Assembly (NCBI GenBank): GCA_038251405.1
Contig: JBBSBH010000026.1
Location: 1 to 64,000 of the forward strand
Length of the DNA: 64,000 bases
From: JADJLQ01 sp038251405
GTDB lineage: Bacteria > Bacteroidota > Bacteroidia > Chitinophagales > Saprospiraceae
Direction: 5' to 3'
Position numbers and translations under genes: made by a program. Under the pieces are notes generated by a model. That model was not told the DNA's origin. It made no database searches and saw nothing but the letters and a program-made list of their open reading frames with translations. Shown in pieces: positions 50,001 to 60,958 of the stretch. Numbering within the stretch: the first letter of the stretch is position 1; each line of letters begins with the position of its first letter.

Positions 50001-53000
50001 ATGAATGAATTCAAAACTTTAAATGAATGGACAAAGCGAATCGGTGAATACGGTTTTGTCCTTGCTCTTCTCCTGTTGTCACTAAACCTCTGTGCACAAG
50101 TGAAAGGAGTAATTACAGATGCATCAACTGGTGAGCCTTTGATAGGCGCATCAGTATTGGTGAAGGGTACAGCTGTCGGTACTATTACCGGCTTGGATGG
50201 CGATTTTATACTAAATGCAAAAGAAGGAGATGTGCTGCTGGTCTCTTATACTGGGTTTACAGCTATCGAAATTGCAGTCCCAGCAACACTTACTGTAAAT
50301 GTAAAGCTTGATCAGGGTTTAGTGATTGATGAGGTAGTGGTAACTGGATATTCTTCCCAAAGGAAGAGAGATATCACAGGAGCTGTATCAGTAATTGACA
50401 CGAAAGATATGAATAAGCAAGTGGCTACTAGTTTTATTCAGAAACTGGAAGGTCGTGCTTCAGGATTGCAGACTTCTACATCAGGTGAGCCAGGTGCCGG
50501 AACCACAGTTAGGATCCGTGGAGTAAGTTCATTTGGTAATAATGATCCATTGTATATCATTGATGGAGTTCCTGTCAAGGATGCATATGGAACAGGATTA
50601 AACCCGAATGATATTGAGACTATCCAGGTATTGAAAGACGCCTCCTCTGCTTCTATATATGGTGCCAGAGCAAATAATGGTGTTATTATTATTACAACTA
50701 AAAAAGGAAAAGCAGGAAAAGCGAAAGTAAGTTATGACACCTATTACGGGATTCAAAATCCTGTAGGTAAATATGATTTAATTACAGATCCAAAGCTTTA
50801 TTCTGAAGCAGTATGGCGTGGACATGAAAATGCGGGCATTTCTATCCCCAGTGAAGTACCATACTCCGCCGGTCGTGGCGTTGTCCCTCAATATATTTAT
50901 GATCATGAATATAGTGGTTTTCCAGGATCGAAATCGGTAAATGAAAGTACCTATGCTTATCCTAACAAATTAATAATGAAAGCCAATCAAACAGGTACAG
51001 ATTGGTGGGACGAGGTATTTAATCCAGCTCCTGTTAATGAGCATAACGTGAATGTTTCAGGAGGAAATGATGCTGCAGTTTATAATATATCTGCTGGATA
51101 CTTAAATCAACAGGGCACCATGATTCATACAAAATTTGATAGATATTCAATTCGTGCAAATTCTTCTTTCAAGGCAGGCAGATTTACGATTGGAGAAAAT
51201 ATGTCTTTGGCCAGATCTACCTCGGTAGGACAAAGAGGTGGAAACCAACAAGAGGGAAATACAATGACCAATATATTAAAAATGCAGTCTATTGTTCCCG
51301 TTTATGATATTTCAGGCGTAAATTATGCAAGCGGTAAATCAAATGGATTAAGTAATGGAAGCAATCCAGTGGCCATGCAAGAACGTGCCAAGGATAATCA
51401 AGGAGTATTTTACCGAATTCTTGGAAATGCATTTGCTGACTTGAGAATTATGGATGGTTTGGTAGCAAGAACAAGCATCGGAACAGATTTCTATAGTAAT
51501 TTTACTGATGGGTTCAACTTCCCCACATGGGAAAATTCTGAACCTTCTACTACAAATGGTTTTAGTGAAAACTGGTCTAATGGCTTCAACTGGACTTGGA
51601 CTAATACACTGAACTATAATAAATCAATTGGAGCAGATCACACATTTTCAGTATTAGCTGGTTACGAAGCTATTAAAGGTAAGAATAGAAACATTGGTGG
51701 TTCATTAGCCAATTATTTTACTACAGATATAAATGCATGGTATTTAAGTACCGGTTTAGCAGATCCAGGATCAAGAACAGTTTTTAGCAATGGATCATTT
51801 AGCTCGTTAGCATCCGTGTTTGGTAAATTGGACTATTCATACAGAGACAGATACCTCGTAAGTGCCACTATTCGCAGAGATGGATCATCTAATTTTGGAA
51901 CGCAAAAATATGGGGTGTTCCCGGCGTTTAGTTTTGGATGGAGAATAAGTGAAGAATCATTTTTAAAGAATAATACATTTATTGATGATTTAAAGATTCG
52001 AGGAGGATGGGGCAAAACTGGTAATCAGGAAATCCCTTCTGGAAATGCTTTTGATAGATTTGGTGGTGATCCAGGATCTTCATTTTATGACATTAACGGC
52101 AGCAATAACTCCGTTGTAACCGGGTATGCTCTTACGAATAGGGGTAATGCGAATACCAAATGGGAAGAAAATTCATCTACCAATATTGGTTTAGATGCAA
52201 GTTTACTGAATGGCAGAATTAATTTTGTGGTAGATGTCTATGAGCGTACTACAAATGGTTTGCTCTTCAATCCTGCGCTCCCTGCTACCGGTGGTACGGC
52301 TGCAGCTCCTTTTGTGAATATTGCTAAAATGGAAAATAAAGGAATTGATTTTTCAATCGATTATAAAACCAAAATTGGCAAAGCTGGAGTTAATTTGGGT
52401 CTAAATGCCTCGCATTATAAGAATAAAATAATTGATATTGATGGCAACTCTACCTCTTTCTTCTCTACAGGTGGTGACACCAGAATCGGAAGAACATCGA
52501 TCAATGTTCTTAATAATCCTATAGGTACATTCTATGGCTATCAATCAGATGGATTATTCAGATCAAAAGCTGAAGTAGATGCTCATGCCCAGCAGGATGG
52601 AGCAGCTATAGGCCGTATCAGATTTAAAGATTTGAACGGTGATGGTAAAATAAACGACAGTGATCTAGGCCCAATTGGTAAATATCATCCTGATCTTACT
52701 TTAGGTTTGAATATTGGAGTTGATTATAAAGGATTTGACTTTACAACTTTCTTATTTGCTTCAATCGGTAATGAAATTTTTAACTATAACAAGTTATTCG
52801 AAGTATTCCGATTCTTCAATACTAACATCAGAAAAGAAACATTAGTAAGATCTTTTCATCCTACGTTGAATCCAAACGGAGATTTTCCTATTTTAGATGA
52901 AAACGATGTATTTAGTGAAAGACCAAATTCTTTTTATGTAGAAGATGGATCGTATCTGAGAGCTAAGAATATGCAACTAGGATATACTTTCAATAGCGGT

Positions 53001-53201
53001 AAACTTACTTCATGGGGTATCAGTAAATTCCGTGTATATCTTTCTGCTCAAAATGCATTTACCATTACTAAATACAGTGGAATAGATCCTGCATTGTCTA
53101 GCTTCGGTACCAGAGGAAACTCTGACCAGTGGGCAGGTAATGATTTCGGAAATTACCCAACTTCCAAAACCGTCATGTTAGGATTAAATGTTGGATTCTA
53201 A
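50001..53201 (+). CDS. SusC/RagA family TonB-dependent outer-membrane transporter
   Basis: 1066 aa. Signal peptide to about residue 32 (CAQ). Carboxypeptidase-like regulatory domain at about 34-110 (VKGVITDASTGEPLIGASVLVKGTAVGTITGLDGDF). TonB-box region DEVVVTGYSSQ, then a plug domain (GEPGAGTTVRIRGVSSFGNNDPLYIIDGVPV, NPNDIETIQVLKDASSASIYGARANNGVIIITTK) and a 22-strand barrel to the end. It imports nutrients (glycans, peptides or others) in partnership with the SusD-like gene 30 bases downstream. Substrate not predictable. Confidence 0.96.
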   Translation: MNEFKTLNEWTKRIGEYGFVLALLLLSLNLCAQVKGVITDASTGEPLIGASVLVKGTAVGTITGLDGDFILNAKEGDVLLVSYTGFTAIEIAVPATLTVNVKLDQGLVIDEVVVTGYSSQRKRDITGAVSVIDTKDMNKQVATSFIQKLEGRASGLQTSTSGEPGAGTTVRIRGVSSFGNNDPLYIIDGVPVKDAYGTGLNPNDIETIQVLKDASSASIYGARANNGVIIITTKKGKAGKAKVSYDTYYGIQNPVGKYDLITDPKLYSEAVWRGHENAGISIPSEVPYSAGRGVVPQYIYDHEYSGFPGSKSVNESTYAYPNKLIMKANQTGTDWWDEVFNPAPVNEHNVNVSGGNDAAVYNISAGYLNQQGTMIHTKFDRYSIRANSSFKAGRFTIGENMSLARSTSVGQRGGNQQEGNTMTNILKMQSIVPVYDISGVNYASGKSNGLSNGSNPVAMQERAKDNQGVFYRILGNAFADLRIMDGLVARTSIGTDFYSNFTDGFNFPTWENSEPSTTNGFSENWSNGFNWTWTNTLNYNKSIGADHTFSVLAGYEAIKGKNRNIGGSLANYFTTDINAWYLSTGLADPGSRTVFSNGSFSSLASVFGKLDYSYRDRYLVSATIRRDGSSNFGTQKYGVFPAFSFGWRISEESFLKNNTFIDDLKIRGGWGKTGNQEIPSGNAFDRFGGDPGSSFYDINGSNNSVVTGYALTNRGNANTKWEENSSTNIGLDASLLNGRINFVVDVYERTTNGLLFNPALPATGGTAAAPFVNIAKMENKGIDFSIDYKTKIGKAGVNLGLNASHYKNKIIDIDGNSTSFFSTGGDTRIGRTSINVLNNPIGTFYGYQSDGLFRSKAEVDAHAQQDGAAIGRIRFKDLNGDGKINDSDLGPIGKYHPDLTLGLNIGVDYKGFDFTTFLFASIGNEIFNYNKLFEVFRFFNTNIRKETLVRSFHPTLNPNGDFPILDENDVFSERPNSFYVEDGSYLRAKNMQLGYTFNSGKLTSWGISKFRVYLSAQNAFTITKYSGIDPALSSFGTRGNSDQWAGNDFGNYPTSKTVMLGLNVGF

Positions 53202-53231
53202 TTTTATTTAAACTTTTCAATTTAAAAATTA

Positions 53232-54920
53232 ATGAAAAAAATATATTATTTATCAATGTCAGTTGTCTTAGGAGCACTTTTGATTTTTTCGTGCTCAGAT
53301 GACTTCTTGAATGCACCTGCTCAGGCCTCCCTTGATGGGGGTACTTTAGCCAACGAAGCGGGAGTTCAAGCTGCATTAATTTCCGCCTACTCCATGTTGG
53401 ATGGTTGGAATGCAGACTGGGGACAGTTTTCTCCACCTTGGCCTACCGCTGGAAGTAATTGGATCTGGGGGTCAGTTGCATCTGATGATGCTTACAAAGG
53501 TTCTGAACCTGGTGATCAAGGTGAAGTTTCTCAAATAGAATTGTATCAATGGACTCCTGGAAATACTTATTTTGATGGTAAGTTTAAAGCATTATATGAA
53601 GGTATTGCTAGAGCTAATTCCGCTTTAAAACTTGCTGCCTCAGCAACTAATATACCAGCTGCTAATAAGACGGTGATAGAAGGAGAAACTCAGTTCTTAA
53701 GAGCTCATTTTCATTTTGATGCATGGAAAATGTGGGGAAATGTACCATATTATACAGAAGCCGATGATGACTTTAGAAAACCAAATACCGATGATATTTC
53801 CACTAAAATCATTGAGGATTTTAAATCTGCAATTACCAAACTGCCAGAATCTCAAAGCCAGATAGGAAGAGCAACCAAAGGTGCTGCTCAAGCATACCTT
53901 GGTAAAGTGCTATTATACAAAGGTGATTTTGCAGGTGCCAAAGCTCAGTTTGATGCAGTAGTAAATAGTAAAAAGTATGCCTTAGCGCCCTGCTTCAGGG
54001 AAGCATTTGCTGTATCTACAGAAAATGGATCTGAAATGATATTCTCTATTCAATCATCAGTTAATGATGGAACTAGTGAAGGTCAAAATGGAAATTTTGC
54101 AGATCGATTAAATAATCCTCATGGTGGAAGTCCATTTGGATGTTGTGGATTTCATCAGCCATCTCAAAATTTAGTAAATGCGAACAAAACTGATGCAAAT
54201 GGATTACCAATTACCGATTTCAACAGTTCTGATGTTACACTTACGGATAATGTAGATCCAAGACTTGATTGGACAGTAGGCAGAGATGGTGTACCGTATT
54301 TAGAATGGGGAACTCACGCTCCAGAATGGATTAGATCACGCTCTTGGGCGGGACCATATTCTCCAAAGAAATTTGCTCCAAATGCTGGTGAATTAAGCTC
54401 TGTGGGATGGTCTAATCTTCAATTGAATTCAGTTAATAGACCTATCATAAGATATGCAGATGTTTTATTAATGTTGGCTGAAACTGAAGTTGAAGTAGGC
54501 TCTTTAGAGAGAGCAAGAGAATTGGTGAATATGATAAGAAAGAGAGCAGGGGCTTGTGCTCAAGGTGCTGATGGCGGTACAACCAATAATATTAATGACC
54601 CCAAAATTACATGGGCAACGTATAAAGTAGGCACTTATGATGCTCCTTTTTCTAGCAAAGAAGCTGCCAGAGCTGCAGTAAGAACTGAACGAAGATTAGA
54701 ACTTGCATTGGAAGGTCATAGATTTTTTGACTTGAAGCGATGGGGTGTAGCCAAGCAAGTTTTGAATGACTATTTATCTGTGGAAAGCTCAAAGCGAACA
54801 TATCTTAAAGATGCTACTCCATTTTCAGATAAACATAATTTATATCCTATTCCTTCGGTTCAGATAGAATTGAGCAAAAAAGACGGAGTTGCTCAGTTAA
54901 AACAAAACCCTGGGTATTAA
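53232..54920 (+). CDS. SusD/RagB family nutrient-binding lipoprotein
   Basis: 562 aa. Lipoprotein signal (VLGALLIFSC, Cys23). The TPR-like SusD fold is recognisable from FLNAPAQ, YNALKA-like helices (FKALYEGIARANSALKLA), ETQFLRAHFHFDAWKMWGNVPYYTEA, and the C-terminal RPIIRYADVLLMLAETEVEVGSLERARELVNMIRKRAG then RLELALEGHRFFDLKRWG. It caps the SusC barrel outside the cell and delivers ligand. Followed by a strong terminator, so the cluster may be split here with a fresh promoter for the next gene. Confidence 0.96.
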   Translation: MKKIYYLSMSVVLGALLIFSCSDDFLNAPAQASLDGGTLANEAGVQAALISAYSMLDGWNADWGQFSPPWPTAGSNWIWGSVASDDAYKGSEPGDQGEVSQIELYQWTPGNTYFDGKFKALYEGIARANSALKLAASATNIPAANKTVIEGETQFLRAHFHFDAWKMWGNVPYYTEADDDFRKPNTDDISTKIIEDFKSAITKLPESQSQIGRATKGAAQAYLGKVLLYKGDFAGAKAQFDAVVNSKKYALAPCFREAFAVSTENGSEMIFSIQSSVNDGTSEGQNGNFADRLNNPHGGSPFGCCGFHQPSQNLVNANKTDANGLPITDFNSSDVTLTDNVDPRLDWTVGRDGVPYLEWGTHAPEWIRSRSWAGPYSPKKFAPNAGELSSVGWSNLQLNSVNRPIIRYADVLLMLAETEVEVGSLERARELVNMIRKRAGACAQGADGGTTNNINDPKITWATYKVGTYDAPFSSKEAARAAVRTERRLELALEGHRFFDLKRWGVAKQVLNDYLSVESSKRTYLKDATPFSDKHNLYPIPSVQIELSKKDGVAQLKQNPGY

Positions 54921-54943
54921 TCAATATGTAAAATTAATTCTTT

Positions 54944-54971
54944 AAAGGCAGGAGATTGTTCCTGCCTTTTT
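54944..54971 (+). terminator. Intrinsic terminator after susD
   Basis: Perfect ten-base arms AAAGGCAGGA (54944-54953) and TCCTGCCTTT (54960-54969) with a six-base loop and a following T-run. Confidence 0.85.
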
Positions 54972-55016
54972 AGTTTGAAGAAAGCTCTTTTTATTATAAT
55001 TCGATAGTTCGTTTAA

Positions 55017-55024
55017 TACTTTTG
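55017..55024 (+). promoter_or_regulatory. -7 box, leaderless candidate
   Basis: TACTTTTG (TAnnTTTG) ends five bases before the ATG at 55030. Its sequence equals the susC -7 box exactly. No -33 TTTG at 19 bases. Confidence 0.55.
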
Positions 55025-55029
55025 TATAA

Positions 55030-58000
55030 ATGATGGATGATAAAAAAAATGAAACTTTGTTAATTGGTAGGCCTGCAATTTGGTTTGTTCTTTTTTTCTG
55101 CATGATTTCAGCGTCCTGTAAAAATGCAGGAAATGAAAAAAATGATGTTACAGAGATTCCTCACAATACTACTACTCTTTTTTCACTATTATCTTCAGAG
55201 CAAACAGGTATTGATTTTGTAAACAAAGTAGATGATAGTGCTGAGTTTAACATACTCACATATAGAAATTATTATAATGGTGGTGGGGTAGCTATAGGAG
55301 ATTTAAATAATGATGGATTAGTAGACATTTATTTTACCGCCAACATGCAAAAAAATAAATTGTACTTAAACAAAGGCAATTGGTCATTTGTGGATATTAC
55401 TGATACAGCAGGAGTAGGTGGTTCAAAGTCGTGGAGTACAGGAGTCACTATGGTTGATATAAATGGCGATGGGTGGTTAGATATTTATGTTTGCAACTCT
55501 GGAGATGTGAAAGGCGACAATCGAGAAAATGAATTATTTATTAATTTGGGTAATGCGACTAAAGAAAATCCAATTCCAAAATTCAAAGAAGTAGCTTCAG
55601 AATACAAATTAAATGATCAGGGATTTTCTACCCATGCATCATTTTTTGATTATGATAGGGATGGAGATTTAGATTGTTATATTTTGAATAATTCGTTTAA
55701 AAATCCAGAAAAGATAAGTTTAAATGTTACCTCTCGATCAGATAGAGATAATTTGGGGGGCGATAAGCTTATGAGAAATGATGGTAAATCTTTTTCTGAT
55801 GTAACGCAGGAGGCAAATATTTTTAATAGCAAAATTGGTTTTGGATTAGGAGTCTCAGTAAGTGATGTCAATGGAGATTATCTGCCGGATATTTATATCA
55901 GTAATGATTTTTGGGAAAGAGATTACCTATATATAAATCTTGGCAATGGAAAATTTGCAGAAGATCTTACCCATCGAATAAGTATTTGCTCGGTGTCTAG
56001 CATGGGCTCAGATATAGCTGATATTAACAACGATGGAGCTATGGAGATTTTTACTACTGACATGTTACCTGCTGATAATTATCGATTGAAGACTATGACT
56101 ATGTTTGATCCATTTCATTTGGAAGATTTTAAATATCGCAACAGTTATCATTATCAAATTCTTCAAAATACTTTGCAAATAAATAATGGTAATGGATATT
56201 TTCAAGAAATAGCAAATTTGGCTGGTGTGAGTGCTACTGACTGGAGTTGGGGGTCATTGATTTTTGATTTTGATAATAATGGATGGAAAGATATATTTGT
56301 TTCCAACGGCATCTATAGGGATATCATGTATGGTGACTTTACTAATTTTATCAATGATCAAGACGCTGTAAAAAAAGTAGTATTGGCAAAGGGAAAATTT
56401 GACTGGAGAGATTTTGCACAATTTATTCCTTCTAATCCCATCTCGAATTTTGCTTTTCAAAATCAACTAAACAATAAAGCAGGCGAACTCCCTGTATTTA
56501 AAAATGGAGCTAAGGAGCTGGGCTTGGGCCAAGCAAGTTTTTCGAATGGTGCTGCCTATGGCGATTTAGACAATGATGGTGATCTAGACTTGGTAGTGAA
56601 CAATGTAAATATGTCAGCTTTTGTATATAAAAATAATTCTGACAATAACTACCTTAAGATTAGACTTAAAGGTAATAGCAAAAACACTTTTGGAATTGGT
56701 GCCACTGTAACAATAAATATAAATGGGAAAAAACAGGTTTTGCAAAATTATACTTCCAGAGGTTTTGAAAGTGGCGTTGATCCAAATTTGATATTTGGAG
56801 TAGGTGTCGATACTTTGATAGATACACTTACAGTAGTTTGGCCAGATCAGTCTTATCAAATTTTAAACCAAGTCAGTGTAAATAAAAAAATAACCCTATT
56901 TCAAAATGAAGCCAAAGGAAAATTTGCCATTTCTAAATCGATTAGTACTCCTTTGTATAGAGATGTTACTGCCCAATTGATGGAAGGGAATCATGATCAC
57001 AAGGAAAATGTTTATAATGATTTTGATTCTGAAATTTTATTGCCACATATGCTATCTACCGAAGGCCCCAAAATTATTCAAGGCGATGTAAACGGAGATC
57101 TTCTTGAAGATTTTATTTTACTTGGCGCTAGTCAGGATGAGGATAAATTGTTTATTCAAATGAAGAATGGAAAATTCTTAAGGAATTCTTCAGCGCTTTC
57201 TAAACCTGACATCGATTTGGAGAGCACTTGCGGTGCTCTATTTGATGTTGATGGAGATGGTGATCTAGACCTGCTTATTGGATCTGGGGGAAATGAGTCC
57301 CAAAAGGGTGTAAAGCATTTTATCATGCGATATTACGAGAATGATGGAATTGGGAATTTTAAATTTGAAATTGAAAAAACACCGCAAGCAGCAGGAAATT
57401 TTTCTTGCGTGCTTCCATTTGATTGGGACGGAGACAATGACATGGATGTATTTATAGGAGGTAGGTCAGTTCCCGGAAATTATGGTATACCTCCAAGAAG
57501 TTATTTATTTCGAAATGATGGTTCAGGAAAATGGCAGGATATAATGCCTAGAAATATCGAAGCTCTTGGTATGATTACTGGTGGTGTGTGGAGTGATGTA
57601 GACCATGATGGCGACAAGGATTTAGTACTAGTAGGCGAATGGACTCCCATACTAATACTTATAAATAATGGTAAAGAATTAAGTGGTAGTAAAATCATTC
57701 CCAAAAGCATGGGCTGGTGGACTAGCATAAAAGCGGGGGATTTGGATGGTGATGGGTTTGATGACTATGTATTAGGAAATTGGGGTTTAAATTCTAAATT
57801 CAAAGCAGACACTTCCAAGCCATTGATCATGTATGTAAATGATTTTGATAAGAATAATAAGTCAGATTTTATTATTAATTGGTTTCCACCAAATGACAGT
57901 AAGTCATATCCATTTGCTTCCAAAAAAGATCTTTCAGACCAAATTCCTTCATTAAAAAAACGAATTTTGAAATATGAAGATTATGCAAAGATGACCTATT

Positions 58001-58416
58001 ATAATTTGTTTACTGACGAAGAAAAAAAAGGAGCAAAAAGTTATATTACCGAAACGCTCGAATCTTCTATTTTATGGAGCAAGAATGGTAATCTTCAATT
58101 AAAGCCATTGCCCAGAGAAGCTCAAATAAGTCCGGTGTATGGTATTGTAATAGATGATTTAGATGGCGACAATATCAAGGATATATGGATGGGAGGCAAT
58201 TTTTATGGGTTAAAACCCGAGGCTGGTCATCATGATTCATCGCGAGGTGTTTTATTGAAGGGAAATGGCAAAGGAGATTTTGACTTTATTGCCCCATCAA
58301 GTAGCGGCATCAATATTTTAGGTCAAGTGAGAGATGCAAGTATGATAAAATCACAAGCAAAGAAACTTATGCTAATCGCCAGAAACAATGAATCTGCGTT
58401 GATGTTTTCGAAATAA
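55030..58416 (+). CDS. VCBS/FG-GAP repeat lipoprotein with ASPIC/UnbV domain
   Basis: 1128 aa. Lipoprotein signal (CMISASCKNAG). Many calcium-loop FG-GAP/VCBS repeats with D-x-D-x-D-G pattern (DLNNDGLVDIYF, DINGDGWLDIYV, DYDRDGDLDCYI, DINNDGAMEIF, DLDNDGDLDLVV, DVDGDGDLDLLIG, DWDGDNDMDVFIGG, DVDHDGDKDLVL, DLDGDGFDDYVLG) imply two seven-bladed propellers. An ASPIC/UnbV domain (NYLKIRLKGNSKNTFGIGATVTI, VVWPDQSYQILN) sits between them. It resembles bacterial CRTAC1-like proteins. Probably surface-exposed and ligand-binding, extending the SusCD complex. Enzymatic role not established. Confidence 0.9.
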   Translation: MMDDKKNETLLIGRPAIWFVLFFCMISASCKNAGNEKNDVTEIPHNTTTLFSLLSSEQTGIDFVNKVDDSAEFNILTYRNYYNGGGVAIGDLNNDGLVDIYFTANMQKNKLYLNKGNWSFVDITDTAGVGGSKSWSTGVTMVDINGDGWLDIYVCNSGDVKGDNRENELFINLGNATKENPIPKFKEVASEYKLNDQGFSTHASFFDYDRDGDLDCYILNNSFKNPEKISLNVTSRSDRDNLGGDKLMRNDGKSFSDVTQEANIFNSKIGFGLGVSVSDVNGDYLPDIYISNDFWERDYLYINLGNGKFAEDLTHRISICSVSSMGSDIADINNDGAMEIFTTDMLPADNYRLKTMTMFDPFHLEDFKYRNSYHYQILQNTLQINNGNGYFQEIANLAGVSATDWSWGSLIFDFDNNGWKDIFVSNGIYRDIMYGDFTNFINDQDAVKKVVLAKGKFDWRDFAQFIPSNPISNFAFQNQLNNKAGELPVFKNGAKELGLGQASFSNGAAYGDLDNDGDLDLVVNNVNMSAFVYKNNSDNNYLKIRLKGNSKNTFGIGATVTININGKKQVLQNYTSRGFESGVDPNLIFGVGVDTLIDTLTVVWPDQSYQILNQVSVNKKITLFQNEAKGKFAISKSISTPLYRDVTAQLMEGNHDHKENVYNDFDSEILLPHMLSTEGPKIIQGDVNGDLLEDFILLGASQDEDKLFIQMKNGKFLRNSSALSKPDIDLESTCGALFDVDGDGDLDLLIGSGGNESQKGVKHFIMRYYENDGIGNFKFEIEKTPQAAGNFSCVLPFDWDGDNDMDVFIGGRSVPGNYGIPPRSYLFRNDGSGKWQDIMPRNIEALGMITGGVWSDVDHDGDKDLVLVGEWTPILILINNGKELSGSKIIPKSMGWWTSIKAGDLDGDGFDDYVLGNWGLNSKFKADTSKPLIMYVNDFDKNNKSDFIINWFPPNDSKSYPFASKKDLSDQIPSLKKRILKYEDYAKMTYYNLFTDEEKKGAKSYITETLESSILWSKNGNLQLKPLPREAQISPVYGIVIDDLDGDNIKDIWMGGNFYGLKPEAGHHDSSRGVLLKGNGKGDFDFIAPSSSGINILGQVRDASMIKSQAKKLMLIARNNESALMFSK

Positions 58417-58492
58417 TAATCCAAATGGTTGACTATATAAATATATTTTAAAGTGTAAAGTGCTAAAAATATTAAAAGTAAATTCATTTCTA

Positions 58493-60937
58493 ATGACTAA
58501 TAGAAAGAGATTTAATTCATTAATTCTGAAGTTGATTTTCTATTCATACTTGACTATTGGATCAATATGCACATTAATTGGTCAAAACAATTTACCACTG
58601 CAGATTTTGACCTTTGGAAATGATACTTTAACTACTTCTAAAGAGTTCAAGCTTTCTGGTCAGATTAGAGATGAAAGCTCAAAGGAGTCCATAGCAGGAG
58701 CGTTAATGTATTCAGTAGAGAGCAATAAAAGTATTGTTTCTGATGAAAAAGGAAATTTTACAATTATTTTACCAAAAGGAAAAAACACTCTTCAAATCAG
58801 TTTTTTAGGGTTTGAAACACGAACTGATGAGATTTATATTTATAAAGAGGCGGTTCATGATTTTCAATTGGAAGAACAGGCTATTAATCTAGGCGAAGTA
58901 ACCATCCAGCAAAATAGACAAAACCAAAACATTACAAATGTTTTAAATAGTGTAGAGCAAATGAGTATCAAAACAATTGAAGAAAAATCAAGGCTTTTGG
59001 GGGAAGCAGATGTTTTGAGAAGTCTACAATCTTTATCTGGAGTTAGCTCAGTAGGAGAAGGTGCTTCAGGCTTTAATGTATTGGGAGGTAATACGGATGA
59101 GAATTTGATTCTGCAGGATGGTAATTTGATTATAAATCCTGTTCACGCCTTGGGATTTTTTTCATTGTTTCATCCAGATCTGGTAAAAGGTATTACATTG
59201 TATAAAGCTGATTTTCCTGCCAAATTTGGTGGTCGATTATCCTCAGTATTGGATGTCAATTTAAGAGAAGGAGATAAGCAGAAATTTATTGTCAAAGGCG
59301 GAGTGGGCATTGTTACATCCAGACTTGCTGTAGAAGGGCCAATGATTAAAAACAAAGTATCATTTATAGTGGGTGCACGAGCTAGCTATTTTGATTGGTT
59401 ATTAAAAAGGGTAAACAATCTTGATTTGAGAAAAAGTAACGCATTTTTTAATGATATTACAGCGAGGATGGATGCTCGGCTTACTAAAAGTACCAAACTT
59501 CGAATAAGTACATTCAGTAGTGCAGACAATTTTCAATTTGCAGAAGAAGTAAAATTTGATTATCAAACTAATTCTGCAGCTTTAAATTTAAATCAGATTG
59601 TAGGTAAAAGACTTAATTTAGATCTGAATTTTAATGTAGGTAAATACAATAGCAGCCTTTATGATATAGCAGGGAATAATCAATCCAGATTTGACAATAG
59701 TGTTCAATATTTGAGAGGTTATTTACATGGGTTTTATCAGGCTTCAAAAAATTATATTATTGAAGCAGGATATGATAAAAACAATTTTATAATAGCTCCG
59801 GGTACACTTAATGCTTTTGAAAATACTTCCAATATAAATTCTAGATCTCTGATGAAGGAGAATGGACAGGAAAATGCATTTTTTATTCAAAACCAACTAA
59901 AAATAGGTGGGAAATTGGAAATTATAGCCGGACTTAGGTATACATATTATCTTAGTACTGGAGCCAAAACAGTTTATCAATATATAGAAGAATCGCCTAA
60001 ATCAGAAGGCACTATAGTAGATAGCCTCCATTACAATCCTGGCCAAAAGATAGTTTCATATGGTGGTTTTGAACCAAGATTATCTATTCGATACAGCTTG
60101 AATTCATCCAGTTCCATCAAAACAGGAATTAGCAGAGTATATCAATACATTAGTCAAATTTCAAATACGGCATCCGCTACTCCAGTAGATATTTGGCAAC
60201 TAGCAAATCAATATGTAACACCTGAGCAAGCTACTAACTTTTCATTAGGATATTTTAGCAATTTTAAAAATAATACTATTCAAACACACGTGTCTGTTTT
60301 CTATAGAAAAATTGATAATTTAATAGAGTATAAGGATTTTGCTCAATTAGTAATGAATCAACATATTGAAACTGAACTTTTACAAGGAAAAGGCAGAGCC
60401 TATGGAATAGAATTTTCATTAAGCAAAAATTATGGAAGAAATCGTTTTGACTGCAATTATACGTATTCCAGGTCTCTGAGGAAAGTGGAAGCATCCTCAA
60501 CCCAGTTGGGTGTAAATCAAGGCGATTGGTACCCATCAAATTATGATAAACCAAATGTTTTAAATTTAAACTATAATTATAAAGCATCTGAGAAGCAAAA
60601 TATTTCTGTAAATTTCACCTATAGTACGGGCAGGCCTACTACTGCTCCTATTAGTTCTTTTATAAACAGTAATGTCCTAAACATACCGATTTTTTCAAAT
60701 AGAAATGAATATAGAATACCTGATTTTCATAGATTAGACTTTGCCTATACTATCGGTCCTTGGGGAAAAAAAATTGGCAAAGAAAATAGTATTACATTTT
60801 CTATTTATAATGTGTACGCAAGGAAAAATGCGTATTCAGTATTTTTCCGACAAAAAGCTTTTCAAAAAATTACCGCTTATAGGCTGGCAGTATTAGGTAC
60901 TATGTTTCCAGCTGTGACTTATAATTTTAAATTTTAA
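58493..60937 (+). CDS. TonB-dependent receptor with carboxypeptidase-like N-terminal domain
   Basis: About 814 aa from ATG 58493 (MTNRKRFNSLILKLIFYSYL), which yields a proper signal peptide ending IGQ; a GTG 33 bases upstream is less likely. Regulatory beta-domain at about 55-135 (FKLSGQIRDESSKESIAGALMYS, VSDEKGNFTIILPKGKNTLQISFLGFETR), plug domain (RSLQSLSGVSSVGEGASGFNVLGGNTDENLILQDG), then a barrel ending FPAVTYNFKF. Unlike SusC it is shorter and pairs with the downstream DUF4249 lipoprotein, a recurrent pair in Bacteroidota. Confidence 0.92.
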   Translation: MTNRKRFNSLILKLIFYSYLTIGSICTLIGQNNLPLQILTFGNDTLTTSKEFKLSGQIRDESSKESIAGALMYSVESNKSIVSDEKGNFTIILPKGKNTLQISFLGFETRTDEIYIYKEAVHDFQLEEQAINLGEVTIQQNRQNQNITNVLNSVEQMSIKTIEEKSRLLGEADVLRSLQSLSGVSSVGEGASGFNVLGGNTDENLILQDGNLIINPVHALGFFSLFHPDLVKGITLYKADFPAKFGGRLSSVLDVNLREGDKQKFIVKGGVGIVTSRLAVEGPMIKNKVSFIVGARASYFDWLLKRVNNLDLRKSNAFFNDITARMDARLTKSTKLRISTFSSADNFQFAEEVKFDYQTNSAALNLNQIVGKRLNLDLNFNVGKYNSSLYDIAGNNQSRFDNSVQYLRGYLHGFYQASKNYIIEAGYDKNNFIIAPGTLNAFENTSNINSRSLMKENGQENAFFIQNQLKIGGKLEIIAGLRYTYYLSTGAKTVYQYIEESPKSEGTIVDSLHYNPGQKIVSYGGFEPRLSIRYSLNSSSSIKTGISRVYQYISQISNTASATPVDIWQLANQYVTPEQATNFSLGYFSNFKNNTIQTHVSVFYRKIDNLIEYKDFAQLVMNQHIETELLQGKGRAYGIEFSLSKNYGRNRFDCNYTYSRSLRKVEASSTQLGVNQGDWYPSNYDKPNVLNLNYNYKASEKQNISVNFTYSTGRPTTAPISSFINSNVLNIPIFSNRNEYRIPDFHRLDFAYTIGPWGKKIGKENSITFSIYNVYARKNAYSVFFRQKAFQKITAYRLAVLGTMFPAVTYNFKF

Positions 60938-60958
60938 ATAGCCTAAGATTTGTTTACT